Shown here piece by piece: positions 7,541 to 16,723 of a stretch of 41,519 nt of DNA (positions are counted from its first letter, which is position 1; each line of letters starts with the position of its first letter). The notes beneath the pieces were generated by a model. It was not told the origin of the DNA, searched no databases, and saw only the letters and a list, made by a program, of their open reading frames with translations. A program made the position numbers and the translations under genes. Source of the stretch: Bacteroidales bacterium (GTDB taxonomy: Bacteria; Bacteroidota; Bacteroidia; Bacteroidales; F082). The stretch is taken from positions 1 to 41,519 of the forward strand of contig JAEEJS010000047.1 of assembly GCA_016282015.1 (NCBI GenBank), read 5' to 3'.

Positions 7541-8484
7541 TACTCAGCTTTGTTGTTTTTGTGCTCTAAAACGTATGCTACCAGTATTGAAAGCACACAG
7601 GCGGCCATTGCGCACAGTGCCACAACCACCCAGCGTACCGGGAACGACTTCTTATCGGCCACATAAGGAGCTGAAATGACGTTTGAGAATGTCATGTTGG
7701 CGTTGTAGAAACGGAGTTCCTGCTCGTAGTCGAGCTTCACCTGGCTGTAAGCCATGCTTTCGCTTTCGATGAGTTGGGTGAGGGCTATGATTTCAGGACC
7801 GTATTTCTGAACGTTTGATTTCATCTCAGTCACATCGTCGTTCTTTTTGGAACCGCCGCCGTTGTTGAGATAACCTCTGGTAACCTCACGCGATTGGCTT
7901 TCGTATTCCATAACTCCGTAATTTGTGGAAATCTCTGCCATGTGGCTCTTCAATGAGTCGATGAACATTTGTTTTTCCTGGAGTTGACGCTTGTACATCT
8001 CGACGGTCTCAGCTCTCTTGATTTTGTGCATGGTTCCCACCTTCACGTTGTAAAGACGGATTATTTCGTTGACCATGGCACAGGCGGTTTCAGGGTCTTT
8101 GTCGAGCACTTTGACCAGCACTGCGTCGTAAGGAGTTCTGGAAATCCTCACGTTTTCACGGTATTCGCTAACCAATGCGGTTTTCCAGTATTTGTAAGAC
8201 TTGTCGATATTATAATGCTTCATGAGGTCGAATTTCTCAACCATTGAATCCATTATCTCGTTTGATTGCATAATCTGCAGCATCTGTTCGGTGAATGTCT
8301 CATCGGAATATGCCGCGACGTTGCCAGGGTAGAGGACGGCTTCAGATTTGTACATCGGGGTGATGAATCTCGCACTCGAAAATATAGCACCCAATATCGC
8401 CGCGATGACGGTGATGGTAACGATGTGCCATTTCCATTTGTTGATCACCTGGACCATAGCTGTGTTGTCAAAATAATTACTCAT
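7540..8484 (-). CDS. Wzz-type polysaccharide chain-length determinant (copy 1)
   Basis: The 314-residue protein has the Wzz layout: a first membrane helix (WHIVTITVIAAILGAIFSSA), a periplasmic part with a coiled-coil segment, and a second helix near the C-terminus (VVVALCAMAACVLSILVAYV). Proteins of this family set the length of polysaccharide chains made by Wzy. I start it at 8484 (MSNYFDN), where the ATG overlaps the stop of the upstream gene in ATGAGTAA. An in-frame ATG at 8517 would add 11 charged residues and lie deep in the upstream gene. It shares S-A-x-F-I-x-P-x-Y-K-S and a following LYP with the neighbouring copy, so the two arose by duplication. Confidence 0.85.
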   Translation of the reverse strand: MSNYFDNTAMVQVINKWKWHIVTITVIAAILGAIFSSARFITPMYKSEAVLYPGNVAAYSDETFTEQMLQIMQSNEIMDSMVEKFDLMKHYNIDKSYKYWKTALVSEYRENVRISRTPYDAVLVKVLDKDPETACAMVNEIIRLYNVKVGTMHKIKRAETVEMYKRQLQEKQMFIDSLKSHMAEISTNYGVMEYESQSREVTRGYLNNGGGSKKNDDVTEMKSNVQKYGPEIIALTQLIESESMAYSQVKLDYEQELRFYNANMTFSNVISAPYVADKKSFPVRWVVVALCAMAACVLSILVAYVLEHKNNKAE

Positions 8485-9349
8485 CTTGCTTTTTATTTTT
8501 GTTTTCTGAATATTCAAATAATGCTAAAATCATAATAATCACTATGAGAGTGGCAAGGAAAGTCACTGCCACTATGACCCATCTGATGGGATAAACCGGC
8601 TTGTCGGAAACGTAGGCCTGGGTTACGACCAGTTTGTGGGGTATGGTCTCGGTGGCATTGATTCTCGCGTCGTCGTATTTGGCTCTGAGAAGGCTGAGAT
8701 TGGCTTTCTGAGACTCCAGCTCATAGAGGTAGATGTTATTCTTGCTGTTTTTCAGGGAATCTTCCAGGGCCAGTATGTTGTTTATGGTGTTGTTGTATTC
8801 TTTTTCAACTATTTCCAAGGCCTTTACAGCTATTTCTTTCTGCATGTCGTTCATGGTCTCGTCGAACAGATTGGCAATGTCGTTGGCTATGGCCGCCGCT
8901 ATCTGAGGGTCGGTGTCCAAGACAGAGATCTTGACGGAGTTGTATTCGGTGCGTCTGACGCGGATTCTGTTGTCGTATGCCTTATTGAGCCTGTAAACTT
9001 TGTGCTCGCAATTGTCCTTTATACCGTAATGGTTAGCCAGGTCGTATTTGGCGATGATTTTCTCCCTGATGATGCCGGAATTCAATATTTGCATCATCTG
9101 GTCGGTTTGGGCCTCTTCTCCAATCTCCATAGGGTCAACGTAAATAAGTCCGTTGGTGTTCATTATGGCTTTGGAGGCCGAGTAAGTGGTTGTGGGGTAA
9201 AGGATGGCCGTCGATTTGTATAGCGGCTTGATGAAGGCTTTTGATGAGAACACTATGGCGCAGAGCACAGCCAAAGCGAGTATTATGATTACACTTTTCT
9301 TGTTTTTAAGAATAAGTTTAAAAATGCACTTCGAATCTATTTCTGTCAT
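8477..9349 (-). CDS. Wzz-type polysaccharide chain-length determinant (copy 2)
   Basis: The 290-residue paralogue of the next gene has the same two-helix layout: an N-terminal helix SVIIILALAVLCAIVF, a helical periplasmic region with LELESQKA-like heptads, and a C-terminal helix VIVAVTFLATLIVIIMI. The FIKPLYKSTAILYP segment after the first helix is the family's conserved stretch. Two Wzz-like proteins in tandem may form a mixed oligomer or control two polysaccharide lengths. It is the first gene of the three-gene group and has its own -7 element 22 bases before its ATG. Confidence 0.83.
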   Translation of the reverse strand: MTEIDSKCIFKLILKNKKSVIIILALAVLCAIVFSSKAFIKPLYKSTAILYPTTTYSASKAIMNTNGLIYVDPMEIGEEAQTDQMMQILNSGIIREKIIAKYDLANHYGIKDNCEHKVYRLNKAYDNRIRVRRTEYNSVKISVLDTDPQIAAAIANDIANLFDETMNDMQKEIAVKALEIVEKEYNNTINNILALEDSLKNSKNNIYLYELESQKANLSLLRAKYDDARINATETIPHKLVVTQAYVSDKPVYPIRWVIVAVTFLATLIVIIMILALFEYSENKNKKQDE

Positions 9350-9370
9350 ATTTACTGTCTAAAAAGTTGA

Positions 9371-9378
9371 CAAAAATA
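9371..9378 (-). promoter_or_regulatory. -7 promoter element of the wzz-wzz-wzy group
   Basis: TATTTTTG on the minus strand, 21 bases upstream of the ATG at 9349. It makes the Wzz/Wzy group a separate transcription unit from the flippase gene upstream. No clear -33 TTTG was seen. Confidence 0.5.
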
Positions 9379-9412
9379 GTGAAAATTCTTTAATTATCGA
9401 ATGATTTTTGAA

Positions 9413-10882
9413 TTATTTCTTCAAATTTTGCATTGAAGACAGCAGAAGATCCTTGATTTCCTTGTAATCCAGCATCTTGGTGACAAAGGCAATGATGACG
9501 CAGGCGCCGGCGGCTATTCCGAATGAAGCCCACCAGTTCAATGTAAGAGTGGTTGACAGATAAGTGATTGCACTAATAGCGGCAAGGAATATGAACAGTC
9601 TGATCCAGAAGCCGCCTCCAAGACGCAGGTTGAACACCTTTTTGGCAATCAGGAATTGTATCACGCAGGTGATGAACTGCACGCTGAGGCTGGTGAAAGC
9701 TGCACCGACCGCTTTGAAATGAGGGATAAACAGGAAATTCAACGAGATATTGATCACCACTCCGCAGGCAGCCACTATGTTCAAATACTTCAGGTTGCCG
9801 TTGGCGGTAAGCAAAGTTCCAAAGATGTATGTGACTGATATTGAGACAAAACTGCCCATCAAAATCTTCAGTATGGTTGAAGCCTCTTCGTTGTTTTGCT
9901 CTGGATACATTATTTCCATGAAGTTGTGGCTGTAGAAAATGCACAGCACAGCTATTATGCAGGTCATCGATAGCATAATGCTGAACGACTGCTTGACCAG
10001 ACCCTGCAAATCCTCCTTCTCTTTAATTATGGCTGCAAACAGAGGCAGCAATATCACGGAGAATAGGTATGAAATGTTGTTGCCGGCATCGAAAAGCCTC
10101 CAGGCACGGGCGTAAACTCCGGCTTGAGATGCCGCTATGTCGTCGGGAAGTATGCGTTCAATGAGAACGGGTTCCAAACGGTTGTAAAAACTCATCAGCA
10201 GCACTAGCAGGGCGTAGGGCAGGCTTTTCTTGATAATCATAATCACAAACGGGATGTTGATTCTGATTGTAAGCTTGCCGGTGTGTCGAAGCACTATTGC
10301 CACGGCTATGATGAGGGTTATGACGTATGAAACTGTCTGGGCGTAGATGTAGCTGTAGATATTGAAGTCGGCTCTAGGAACAAAGCCCGACCACAGCAGG
10401 AAGCTGCAAATCAATATCATAAGCACGCGGTCCAGCACTGACAGTATGCTGTCGGTCTTGAACAGAAGCAGGGCCGAAATGTTGGATCTGACGTATAGTA
10501 TGAACGACAGCAAAACCTGGTTAAAACCGACAATTGCAAGCAGTTTCAGCTGTTCGCCGCGGTAGCCTATCAGCCATCCTATGATAAAGATTACAAGGAA
10601 ATACAGTATGGTGAGCAGTATCTTTGCCTGTGATATTCCTACGAAATGCTTTGAAAGCAGCTGGTTGTTCTGCGCAATGTTGCGGTTGTTGAAATTGGTC
10701 AGACCCAGGTCGAGCAGAATGTAGAAAAGGTAAGAGAACTGTGATATGGCGAGATAAAGGCCGTAAGATGTGTCACCTACGAGGTTCTGGACGGCACGGT
10801 CGACACCGAGTATCCAGAACGGCTTTATCAAAAGGTTGATAAAAAGTAAAAAAATGATATTTTTTAGAAACTTTTTATTCAT
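9413..10882 (-). CDS. Wzx-like polysaccharide flippase (MOP superfamily)
   Basis: The 489-residue protein is hydrophobic throughout, with about 12-14 predicted membrane segments, the size and layout of Wzx/RfbX polysaccharide exporters. It would flip lipid-linked repeat units across the inner membrane for the Wzy polymerase next door. The N-terminal half has the family's characteristic GLTNFNNRNIAQNN-type loop after the second helix. It faces away from the relA gene and shares a divergent promoter region with it. No glycosyltransferases are encoded nearby, so the repeat unit must be made elsewhere. A teichoic-acid or lipid II flippase role cannot be excluded. Confidence 0.85.
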   Translation of the reverse strand: MNKKFLKNIIFLLFINLLIKPFWILGVDRAVQNLVGDTSYGLYLAISQFSYLFYILLDLGLTNFNNRNIAQNNQLLSKHFVGISQAKILLTILYFLVIFIIGWLIGYRGEQLKLLAIVGFNQVLLSFILYVRSNISALLLFKTDSILSVLDRVLMILICSFLLWSGFVPRADFNIYSYIYAQTVSYVITLIIAVAIVLRHTGKLTIRINIPFVIMIIKKSLPYALLVLLMSFYNRLEPVLIERILPDDIAASQAGVYARAWRLFDAGNNISYLFSVILLPLFAAIIKEKEDLQGLVKQSFSIMLSMTCIIAVLCIFYSHNFMEIMYPEQNNEEASTILKILMGSFVSISVTYIFGTLLTANGNLKYLNIVAACGVVINISLNFLFIPHFKAVGAAFTSLSVQFITCVIQFLIAKKVFNLRLGGGFWIRLFIFLAAISAITYLSTTLTLNWWASFGIAAGACVIIAFVTKMLDYKEIKDLLLSSMQNLKK

Positions 10883-10954
10883 TTTACCACAGCGCTATAA
10901 TATAACGTAACAAGCAAACGTTTATTATTTGAACTCAAATTTAAAAATGCGGTG

Positions 10955-10962
10955 CAAAAATA
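10955..10962 (-). promoter_or_regulatory. -7 promoter element of the flippase gene
   Basis: TATTTTTG on the minus strand, 72 bases before the ATG at 10882. It lies back to back with the relA promoter on the other strand, only 22 bases away. Confidence 0.5.
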
Positions 10963-10984
10963 ATGCATTTTTGAATTAATTTTG

Positions 10985-10992
10985 TATTTTTG
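10985..10992 (+). promoter_or_regulatory. -7 promoter element of relA
   Basis: TATTTTTG on the plus strand. Transcription should begin near 10997, which rules out a TTG at 10982 as the relA start codon and points to the in-frame TTG at 11012 or the ATG at 11090. Confidence 0.5.
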
Positions 10993-11011
10993 CGATGTAA
11001 AATTTTGCAAT

Positions 11012-12742
11012 TTGGGAAAGTATTCGGAACAAGAAATAGTAGAGATAGGGAAGGCGTTTGATGATCTCGTTCAATCCATAGGGGAGACAATGACTCTGGA
11101 GGAGGTTGGTTATGCGAAGAGTGCCTATGAGCTGTGCTGGGAAAAATACAACGGCATTCGCATGAAGTCGGGCAGACCGATGATGCTTCATGTGATTGAG
11201 GTGGCGCAGATAGCCTATTCTGAAATGGGTTTACACAGTAAATCCGTTGTATGTTCGCTTTTACACAATATTGTAAAGTTTACCGATGCCACATATGAAG
11301 AGATTCAGGAGAAGTTTGGCGAACGTGTGGCGCTTATTCTCAAAGGTTTACACAAAATCACTTCCATCGATTACGATCAGTATAACGTTCAGTCCGACAC
11401 TTTCAGGAAACTGTTCTTGTCGATGATAGACGACATACGCGTATTGATGATAATCATAGCGCATTGTCTTGCCAACTGCCGCCATCTGGACGAAATTGAC
11501 GGCAATATAATTGTAAATCCAGGGGATTCCGTTGAAACCATAAGCAAGAAGAGTCTGGAGAGGTTTTTTGAGAATACCAAGTATCTCATTATTCCGATAA
11601 CCCACCGTCTGGGTCTGTACAATATCAAAAAGGAGTTGGAAGAGGCCTTGATGATTTATGAAAACCCCAAGGAATACTATGAGATTAAGAATAAAATCAC
11701 CGAATCCAAGGTAAAACAGGAGGAGATGATGGCCGATTTCCTGCTTCCTATCCGCATGGGATTGAGTCAGCAGGGCATAGAAGCCACCATCAAATGGCGT
11801 ACCAAGTCAATACCTTCTATTTTTGCCAAGATGCAGGCTCAGGGAGTGCCTTTCGAAAAGGTTTATGACCTGTTTGCAGTGAGAATTATCATACACAATT
11901 CAAAGCCTTCCAAAGAGATAGCCGACTGCTGGGGCGTCTACGCTCTGGTGGCCAGCTTGTACAAGCCTGAAGAAAAGCGCTTAAGAGACTGGATTACAAA
12001 GCCTAAGGCTTCGGGATATGAGTCCTTGCACACCACTGTACACTACAATAAGGTGTATGTGGAAGTGCAAATCAGGACAGAACGCATGGACTACATAGCC
12101 GAGAAAGGCGGCGCCTCGCATTGGTCGTACAAAGCCAGCGGCGACAAGAGCCAGACCGTTGACGAGTGGCTGAATCAGATCAGGAACATACTCGAGGACG
12201 TCAACAGTGTGGATTTCAATCCTTTGGATGGCAAAAAAGCTCAAAAGGGTAAGGCCGACAAGATATACATCATCACGCCGCAAGGGGAGGTGAAGCAGCT
12301 GCCTCTGGGCTCAACAATACTCGATTTTGCATTTGAGATACACACCAGCGTGGGCAGCCAGTGCATAGGAGCCCGTGTCAACGGCAAGATGCAGCCCATC
12401 AGACATGTGCTAAGCAATGGCGATCGTGTAGAGATTCAAACCAGTAAGAAGCAGTCGCCCAAAGCCGACTGGCTCGGATACGTCAATACGGAGAAGGCAA
12501 AATCGAAGATACGTCGTTTCCTCAAGGACGAGGAGATGAAGGATTCTGCTCTCGGCAGCTCGATTTTCCACAGAAAACTCAAAAACTGGAAGATATCCAT
12601 AAGCGACAAGAACTTCAGCGAGTTGCTGAAGAAATACAATTGCGAGTCGGGGATAGAGTTTTACAACAAAATCGCCAACGAGCAGATCAATCTGGTCGAG
12701 ATGAAGTCTGTGATAATGTCGCTTAACGAAGCAGACGCTTGA
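11012..12742 (+). CDS. relA: RelA-type (p)ppGpp synthetase with inactive hydrolase domain
   Basis: The enzyme makes (p)ppGpp from ATP and GTP/GDP in amino-acid starvation. The N-terminal HD domain is degenerate: the catalytic HD reads HN (LLHNIVKFTD) and the following Glu-Asp reads KF, so hydrolysis is unlikely. The synthetase domain is intact: YDLFAVRI, RLRDWITKPKASGYESLHTT and VEVQIRT, with the catalytic Tyr, His and Glu. A TGS domain follows (IYIITPQGEVKQLPLGS), then a short helical region; the protein ends there without an ACT domain. Start: TTG at 11012, because a promoter box covers 10985-10992 and residues after 11012 match the family. The result is 576 residues; the ATG at 11090 would give 550. 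Confidence 0.85.
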   Translation: MGKYSEQEIVEIGKAFDDLVQSIGETMTLEEVGYAKSAYELCWEKYNGIRMKSGRPMMLHVIEVAQIAYSEMGLHSKSVVCSLLHNIVKFTDATYEEIQEKFGERVALILKGLHKITSIDYDQYNVQSDTFRKLFLSMIDDIRVLMIIIAHCLANCRHLDEIDGNIIVNPGDSVETISKKSLERFFENTKYLIIPITHRLGLYNIKKELEEALMIYENPKEYYEIKNKITESKVKQEEMMADFLLPIRMGLSQQGIEATIKWRTKSIPSIFAKMQAQGVPFEKVYDLFAVRIIIHNSKPSKEIADCWGVYALVASLYKPEEKRLRDWITKPKASGYESLHTTVHYNKVYVEVQIRTERMDYIAEKGGASHWSYKASGDKSQTVDEWLNQIRNILEDVNSVDFNPLDGKKAQKGKADKIYIITPQGEVKQLPLGSTILDFAFEIHTSVGSQCIGARVNGKMQPIRHVLSNGDRVEIQTSKKQSPKADWLGYVNTEKAKSKIRRFLKDEEMKDSALGSSIFHRKLKNWKISISDKNFSELLKKYNCESGIEFYNKIANEQINLVEMKSVIMSLNEADA

Positions 12743-12750
12743 TTTTCACC

Positions 12751-14025
12751 TTATTTTGTCATTATGTCGATAATCTCGGTGTCGGTTTCCTTCATGCCGA
12801 TTGAGCCGACCAGACCCACATTGTTGATGGTGTCTTCTATGTCGCATCCGACTATGCCGTCGCCTGCGGCGAACTCCTGTCCGTCTTTATACATGTAGTA
12901 ACCGAGAATTCCGGATTCAACTGAGGCCGCTATCTTTGCTGCGCACGAAGCTTTGGCTCCGTCACAGATTATGCCAGATACCGTGACCACGGCGTTGCTG
13001 AGCGTGTGTTCGATAACGTCCAGGTTCTCGCCAAGGAGGTATGCGATTCCGCATGCGGCAGCGCATCCTGCGCTGACGGCGCCGCAGTAGGCGGAGAGAC
13101 GGCCGATGCGTGTCTTCTGGTGTATGGCGGTGAGGTTGGACACCACCAGAGCGCGGTAGAGGCGGTCGTCGTCAATGTGGTATTCTTCGGCGTAGGCTAT
13201 TACCGGCATGGAGACCGTAAGGCCCTGATTGCCACTGCCTGAGTTGATGATTACTGGCAGTTCGCATCCGTTCATGCGGGCATCGGAGCCTGCTGCGGCG
13301 CGCGCCTTGGCTTTCACTTTGATATCGTCGCCGTAGTATTTAAGCAGGGTGCTGCCTATATTGGCGCCCCAATTGTGTTTCAAGCCCTCGTTTGAGATAG
13401 CGGTGTTGTATTGTATCTGGCGTCCGATTGTTTCACGCACATCGTCCAGGTCGAGGCTGTCGGCGAAATCGACTATGCCCGATATGCTGAGGCAGCTGCG
13501 GTCGGTGAGTTCCTTGGTGGGTTTGCTGATGGTTTCACTCTTGAACAGAACCTCATCGTCCTTCTGAATGAGAACTATGTTGGTGTGGAAGCCCGAAATC
13601 CTAACGTCGGCGTGATGTTCGCCCTTGTAAGCTATTATGGTTACATCCAGTTGTTCCTGGCAGCTGATGTGTTTTACGGTGATAGGGGTGGAGGCTAGAT
13701 AATTTTCGGTTTCTTTTTTCTGTTCCGGTGTAACGTTGGCAATAACTTCAAGAGCTTTGTCCGGATTGCCGGCTATGATACCCACGGCCACTGCTGCTTT
13801 GATGCCCTTCATGCCGTTAGTGTTAGGCACTATGACACTTTTCACGTTCTTGATGATGTTGCCGCTGGCCAACACATCTACACGGTCCGGTATACAACCT
13901 AGTGTCTGATGGGCCTTGGCTGCCGCGTAAGCCAGACAAATAGGCTCGGTACAGCCCATGGCGGGAACGAGTTCTTCCTTCAAAATGTTGATATACAACT
14001 GATAACGTGGGTCCTTCTTATCCAT
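12751..14025 (-). CDS. cyuA: L-cysteine desulfidase / L-serine dehydratase-like enzyme (UPF0597)
   Basis: The 424-residue protein belongs to the YhaM/CyuA family, whose members break L-cysteine down to pyruvate, ammonia and sulfide using an iron-sulfur cluster. The family's opening motif PAMGCTEPIC (Cys25 and Cys30), the glycine-rich NSGSGNQGLTVS and the cysteine-rich CGAVSAGCAAACGIAYLLG are all present. No membrane segments are evident, so it is cytosolic. It starts one base after the stop of the TPR gene (TAA-A-ATG) and is last of a four-gene operon. It converges on relA with an 8-base gap. An L-serine deaminase role is the main alternative. Confidence 0.88.
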   Translation of the reverse strand: MDKKDPRYQLYINILKEELVPAMGCTEPICLAYAAAKAHQTLGCIPDRVDVLASGNIIKNVKSVIVPNTNGMKGIKAAVAVGIIAGNPDKALEVIANVTPEQKKETENYLASTPITVKHISCQEQLDVTIIAYKGEHHADVRISGFHTNIVLIQKDDEVLFKSETISKPTKELTDRSCLSISGIVDFADSLDLDDVRETIGRQIQYNTAISNEGLKHNWGANIGSTLLKYYGDDIKVKAKARAAAGSDARMNGCELPVIINSGSGNQGLTVSMPVIAYAEEYHIDDDRLYRALVVSNLTAIHQKTRIGRLSAYCGAVSAGCAAACGIAYLLGENLDVIEHTLSNAVVTVSGIICDGAKASCAAKIAASVESGILGYYMYKDGQEFAAGDGIVGCDIEDTINNVGLVGSIGMKETDTEIIDIMTK

Positions 14026-14026
14026 T

Positions 14027-16054
14027 TTAGTTGCCTTTTGTTATTTCCATTGTGCTGATTTCTATGCTGCCGCCTTCAGGCATCACCTCAATCCAAGTGT
14101 TGTCTTCGCTGAACCACTTGTATTGTGAGCCTATGCGGACTATAAAGTCATTGACTTCCTGATTGTTAGGAACACTGACCATGAATCCGCCGTGTTCGCC
14201 GTCCCTGTTGCCGTACGAAATGTACATGATGAACGGTTTCTCAACCAGATTCTTGGCCTTAATCAATATGTAGTTGCCCCTTCTGGTAGTCACGTCAACA
14301 GGCTGAAACTCAAAGCGTTTGGTTTCGTTTGTGTTGATGGTGACCGCTACAGGGGTCAGCTCGACCAGTTTGTTGGCTTTCAGGATTTCGCCTATCTCCC
14401 TGATTTTGTTTGCTGCATACGGGTTGTCGGTGTTCAACTGAACGGCCTTGGTGTAGAATTCTATGGCCTTGTCGTAATTCTTGGTCTGCAACTGGGCATC
14501 ACCCTTGGTGACATAGCTGTTGTATTCGTTTGCAAGGGCGGAAACTCGCATGTTTTCCATCTGTTGTGACTCTGCAAGTCTTTGAGTTGCAGCCTCATCG
14601 CCAGGCTTGTTGGCCAAAGCTATGTTGTACTGGCGTATGGCTTCGGCATATTTGCGGCTGTCGAAAGCGTATGAGCCCTCAGCCATGGCGGTATTGTAAT
14701 TTTCCTGTTTCTGACGTTGGATTTCCTCATAAAATCCGGCAATTACGCTCAGTTGTGCAATGGCTGTGGCGTTATTCGGATCCAAGCGAAGCACCTCGTT
14801 GAACGACAGTTCAGCTTCAGCGTACTTCTTTTCGTTAAGCTGCTTGTTGCCAAGGCCGAGCAGGTTGTTGATGTTGGCTTGACGCTGTTTCTCGGCTTCT
14901 GCCGCGGCCAGACGTTCCTGTTCCTTGCGCTGTTGCTCCTGATACAGAATCATATCCTCGGCATTCTTTTTCTTGGCAAGGGCTTGGGCGTTGTTTGGCT
15001 TGAGCTCCAATGCGCTTACGTAGCAGGTGAGGGCCTGCTCATAGTTCTTCATGGCTTCGGCGCTTTCACCTCGGCTCATCAGATTGTCGAAGTCGCTGTC
15101 AAGCTTGGCTTTGTCGTTTTGTATCTTCAGATATTCGGGGCTGTTCACAATTTCGTCTATGCGGGCTATCATTCCCAAGGCGTATGAGTCGTCGGGGATA
15201 ACCTGAAGAGCGGCCTGATATGAAGCCTTAGCCTCGTTGTACGAGCGGTCTTCGTAATAGTTGTCGGCTTCGGTGATTCTGGCGTCGTAATTGTCGGCTA
15301 TATCTTTCTGTGTCTGCAGCTCTTTAATTAAGCCCGGAATCTCCGTATCGTTGGGATAAAGCTCCAAAGCCTGACGGTAATAGTCTATGGCTTCACCGTA
15401 TTTTTTTCTTAAAGTAAATTCTAAACCTTTAGCCTTAAATTTTTCATATTCAGAAATTTTGGTATCATAAGCATCCTTTTTGTTTTTGGCATCCTGATAC
15501 TTTTCCCTGACCATGGTGTTGTTGGGGTAAAGCTGCAAAGCCGACTCATATTGCATCACGGCTTCGGCGTATTTTTCCTGCTTCAACAGGTTGTCGCCTA
15601 AGGCAACCATTTCGTTGAATGCATTCACTTTATCCTTCTCGTTCTTGAGGATAGTGCTGATTTCAGTTTTCTTTCCCTGGGCGTATTCATCTTTAGGGAA
15701 TATCTTCAGGGCCTTGTTGTATTCTGCAAGGGCTTTGTCGAGCTCACCGTTAGCGTACAAAGCGTCGGCATTGTCGATATATTCGAAGAACTGTTCCTCT
15801 TTTTTGTTTTCCTCCCTGATTTTCTGCAGGGTTTTGTCGAGTTTGGCTTTGGCGTTGGAGTCGTTCGGCTTTAAACGCAGGGCCTCTTGATAATAGGTCT
15901 TGGCCTTGATGTACTCTTGGTTGGCAAACTCATTGTCGCCCGATGACACTAACGACTGGAAAGAGGGGGCCTGTACCTGAGCCTCAACGAAAGTCGTTGT
16001 CATACAGAATAGTCCGAAAGTCAAAAGGAATATGTATTTAATTGATTTGCGCAT
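14027..16054 (-). CDS. Secreted protein with nine TPR repeats and a C-terminal beta domain
   Basis: The 675-residue protein has a cleavable signal peptide (about 1-25, ending VEAQ). Nine tetratricopeptide repeats follow at regular spacing up to about residue 555, each with a KYAEAxxxYxxALxLxPND-like core. The last 110 residues (LVELTPVAVTINTNETKRFE onward) look like a beta-rich domain that I do not recognise. TPR arrays bind other proteins, so a periplasmic or outer-membrane scaffold is likely. The gene starts 9 bases after lolD and is followed at once by cyuA, so all are probably co-transcribed. No catalytic motif seen. Confidence 0.82.
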   Translation of the reverse strand: MRKSIKYIFLLTFGLFCMTTTFVEAQVQAPSFQSLVSSGDNEFANQEYIKAKTYYQEALRLKPNDSNAKAKLDKTLQKIREENKKEEQFFEYIDNADALYANGELDKALAEYNKALKIFPKDEYAQGKKTEISTILKNEKDKVNAFNEMVALGDNLLKQEKYAEAVMQYESALQLYPNNTMVREKYQDAKNKKDAYDTKISEYEKFKAKGLEFTLRKKYGEAIDYYRQALELYPNDTEIPGLIKELQTQKDIADNYDARITEADNYYEDRSYNEAKASYQAALQVIPDDSYALGMIARIDEIVNSPEYLKIQNDKAKLDSDFDNLMSRGESAEAMKNYEQALTCYVSALELKPNNAQALAKKKNAEDMILYQEQQRKEQERLAAAEAEKQRQANINNLLGLGNKQLNEKKYAEAELSFNEVLRLDPNNATAIAQLSVIAGFYEEIQRQKQENYNTAMAEGSYAFDSRKYAEAIRQYNIALANKPGDEAATQRLAESQQMENMRVSALANEYNSYVTKGDAQLQTKNYDKAIEFYTKAVQLNTDNPYAANKIREIGEILKANKLVELTPVAVTINTNETKRFEFQPVDVTTRRGNYILIKAKNLVEKPFIMYISYGNRDGEHGGFMVSVPNNQEVNDFIVRIGSQYKWFSEDNTWIEVMPEGGSIEISTMEITKGN

Positions 16055-16063
16055 TGTTTCTTG

Positions 16064-16723
16064 TCATTTATTGCTTTCTATTTTGCCGTCTTTTATCGTA
16101 AGGGTACGGTCGGCCATCTCTGCAAGAGTGGGGTTGTGGGTGACTATGACAAAGGTTTGCCCCGTCTGTTCTCTCAATTTGAAAAAGAGCTCGTGCAACT
16201 CCTTGGCGTTTTGAGAGTCGAGGTTGCCTGAAGGCTCGTCGGCCAGTATAACAGCCGGTTTGTTGATGAGGGCTCTTGCCACGGCTATGCGTTGCTGTTC
16301 GCCTCCTGACAGCATTGACGGCTTGTGATCTGCTCTGTCAGTAAGCTTAAGATAATCAAGCAATTGCATGGCTCTGTCTATAGCTTCACTTTTGGGTGTT
16401 CCGGCTATAAATGCAGGTATGCAGATGTTTTCCAGAGCTGTGAATTCAGGCAGCAGATGATGGAACTGGAACACGAATCCTATGTTTTTGTTGCGGAATG
16501 CAGCCAGTGTCTTCTGATTCATCCTGCTCACGTTTTGGCCATCGTACAGCACGTCGCCTTTATCGGCTTTCTCCAGGGTTCCGATGATTTGCAAAAGGGT
16601 GGTCTTGCCGGCGCCTGACGCTCCGACAATGGTGACTATTTCACCATTATTTATCTGTAAATCAATGCCTTTGATAACATCGACATTACCGAACGACTTA
16701 TATATGCCTTTAGTCTCTATCAT
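16064..16723 (-). CDS. lolD: LolD-like ABC transporter ATPase
   Basis: The 219-residue ATPase has Walker A GASGAGKT (34-41), signature [15 protein letters not shown] and Walker [14 protein letters not shown]. It is close to LolD, which powers release of lipoproteins from the inner membrane towards the outer membrane. MacB or FtsE-type ATPases are the alternatives, but length and signature favour LolD. The start at 16723 ([12 protein letters not shown]) overlaps the end of the upstream gene by 14 bases; starts further upstream would add a non-conserved tail. No permease gene (lolC/E) lies next to it. Confidence 0.85.
   Translation of the reverse strand: MIETKGIYKSFGNVDVIKGIDLQINNGEIVTIVGASGAGKTTLLQIIGTLEKADKGDVLYDGQNVSRMNQKTLAAFRNKNIGFVFQFHHLLPEFTALENICIPAFIAGTPKSEAIDRAMQLLDYLKLTDRADHKPSMLSGGEQQRIAVARALINKPAVILADEPSGNLDSQNAKELHELFFKLREQTGQTFVIVTHNPTLAEMADRTLTIKDGKIESNK

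Noticed and set aside
8636..9223. A 195-codon plus-strand frame opposite the Wzz copy 2 gene
   Set aside because: It is an antisense shadow of a well-supported gene, with an improbable Val/Phe/Gly-rich composition.
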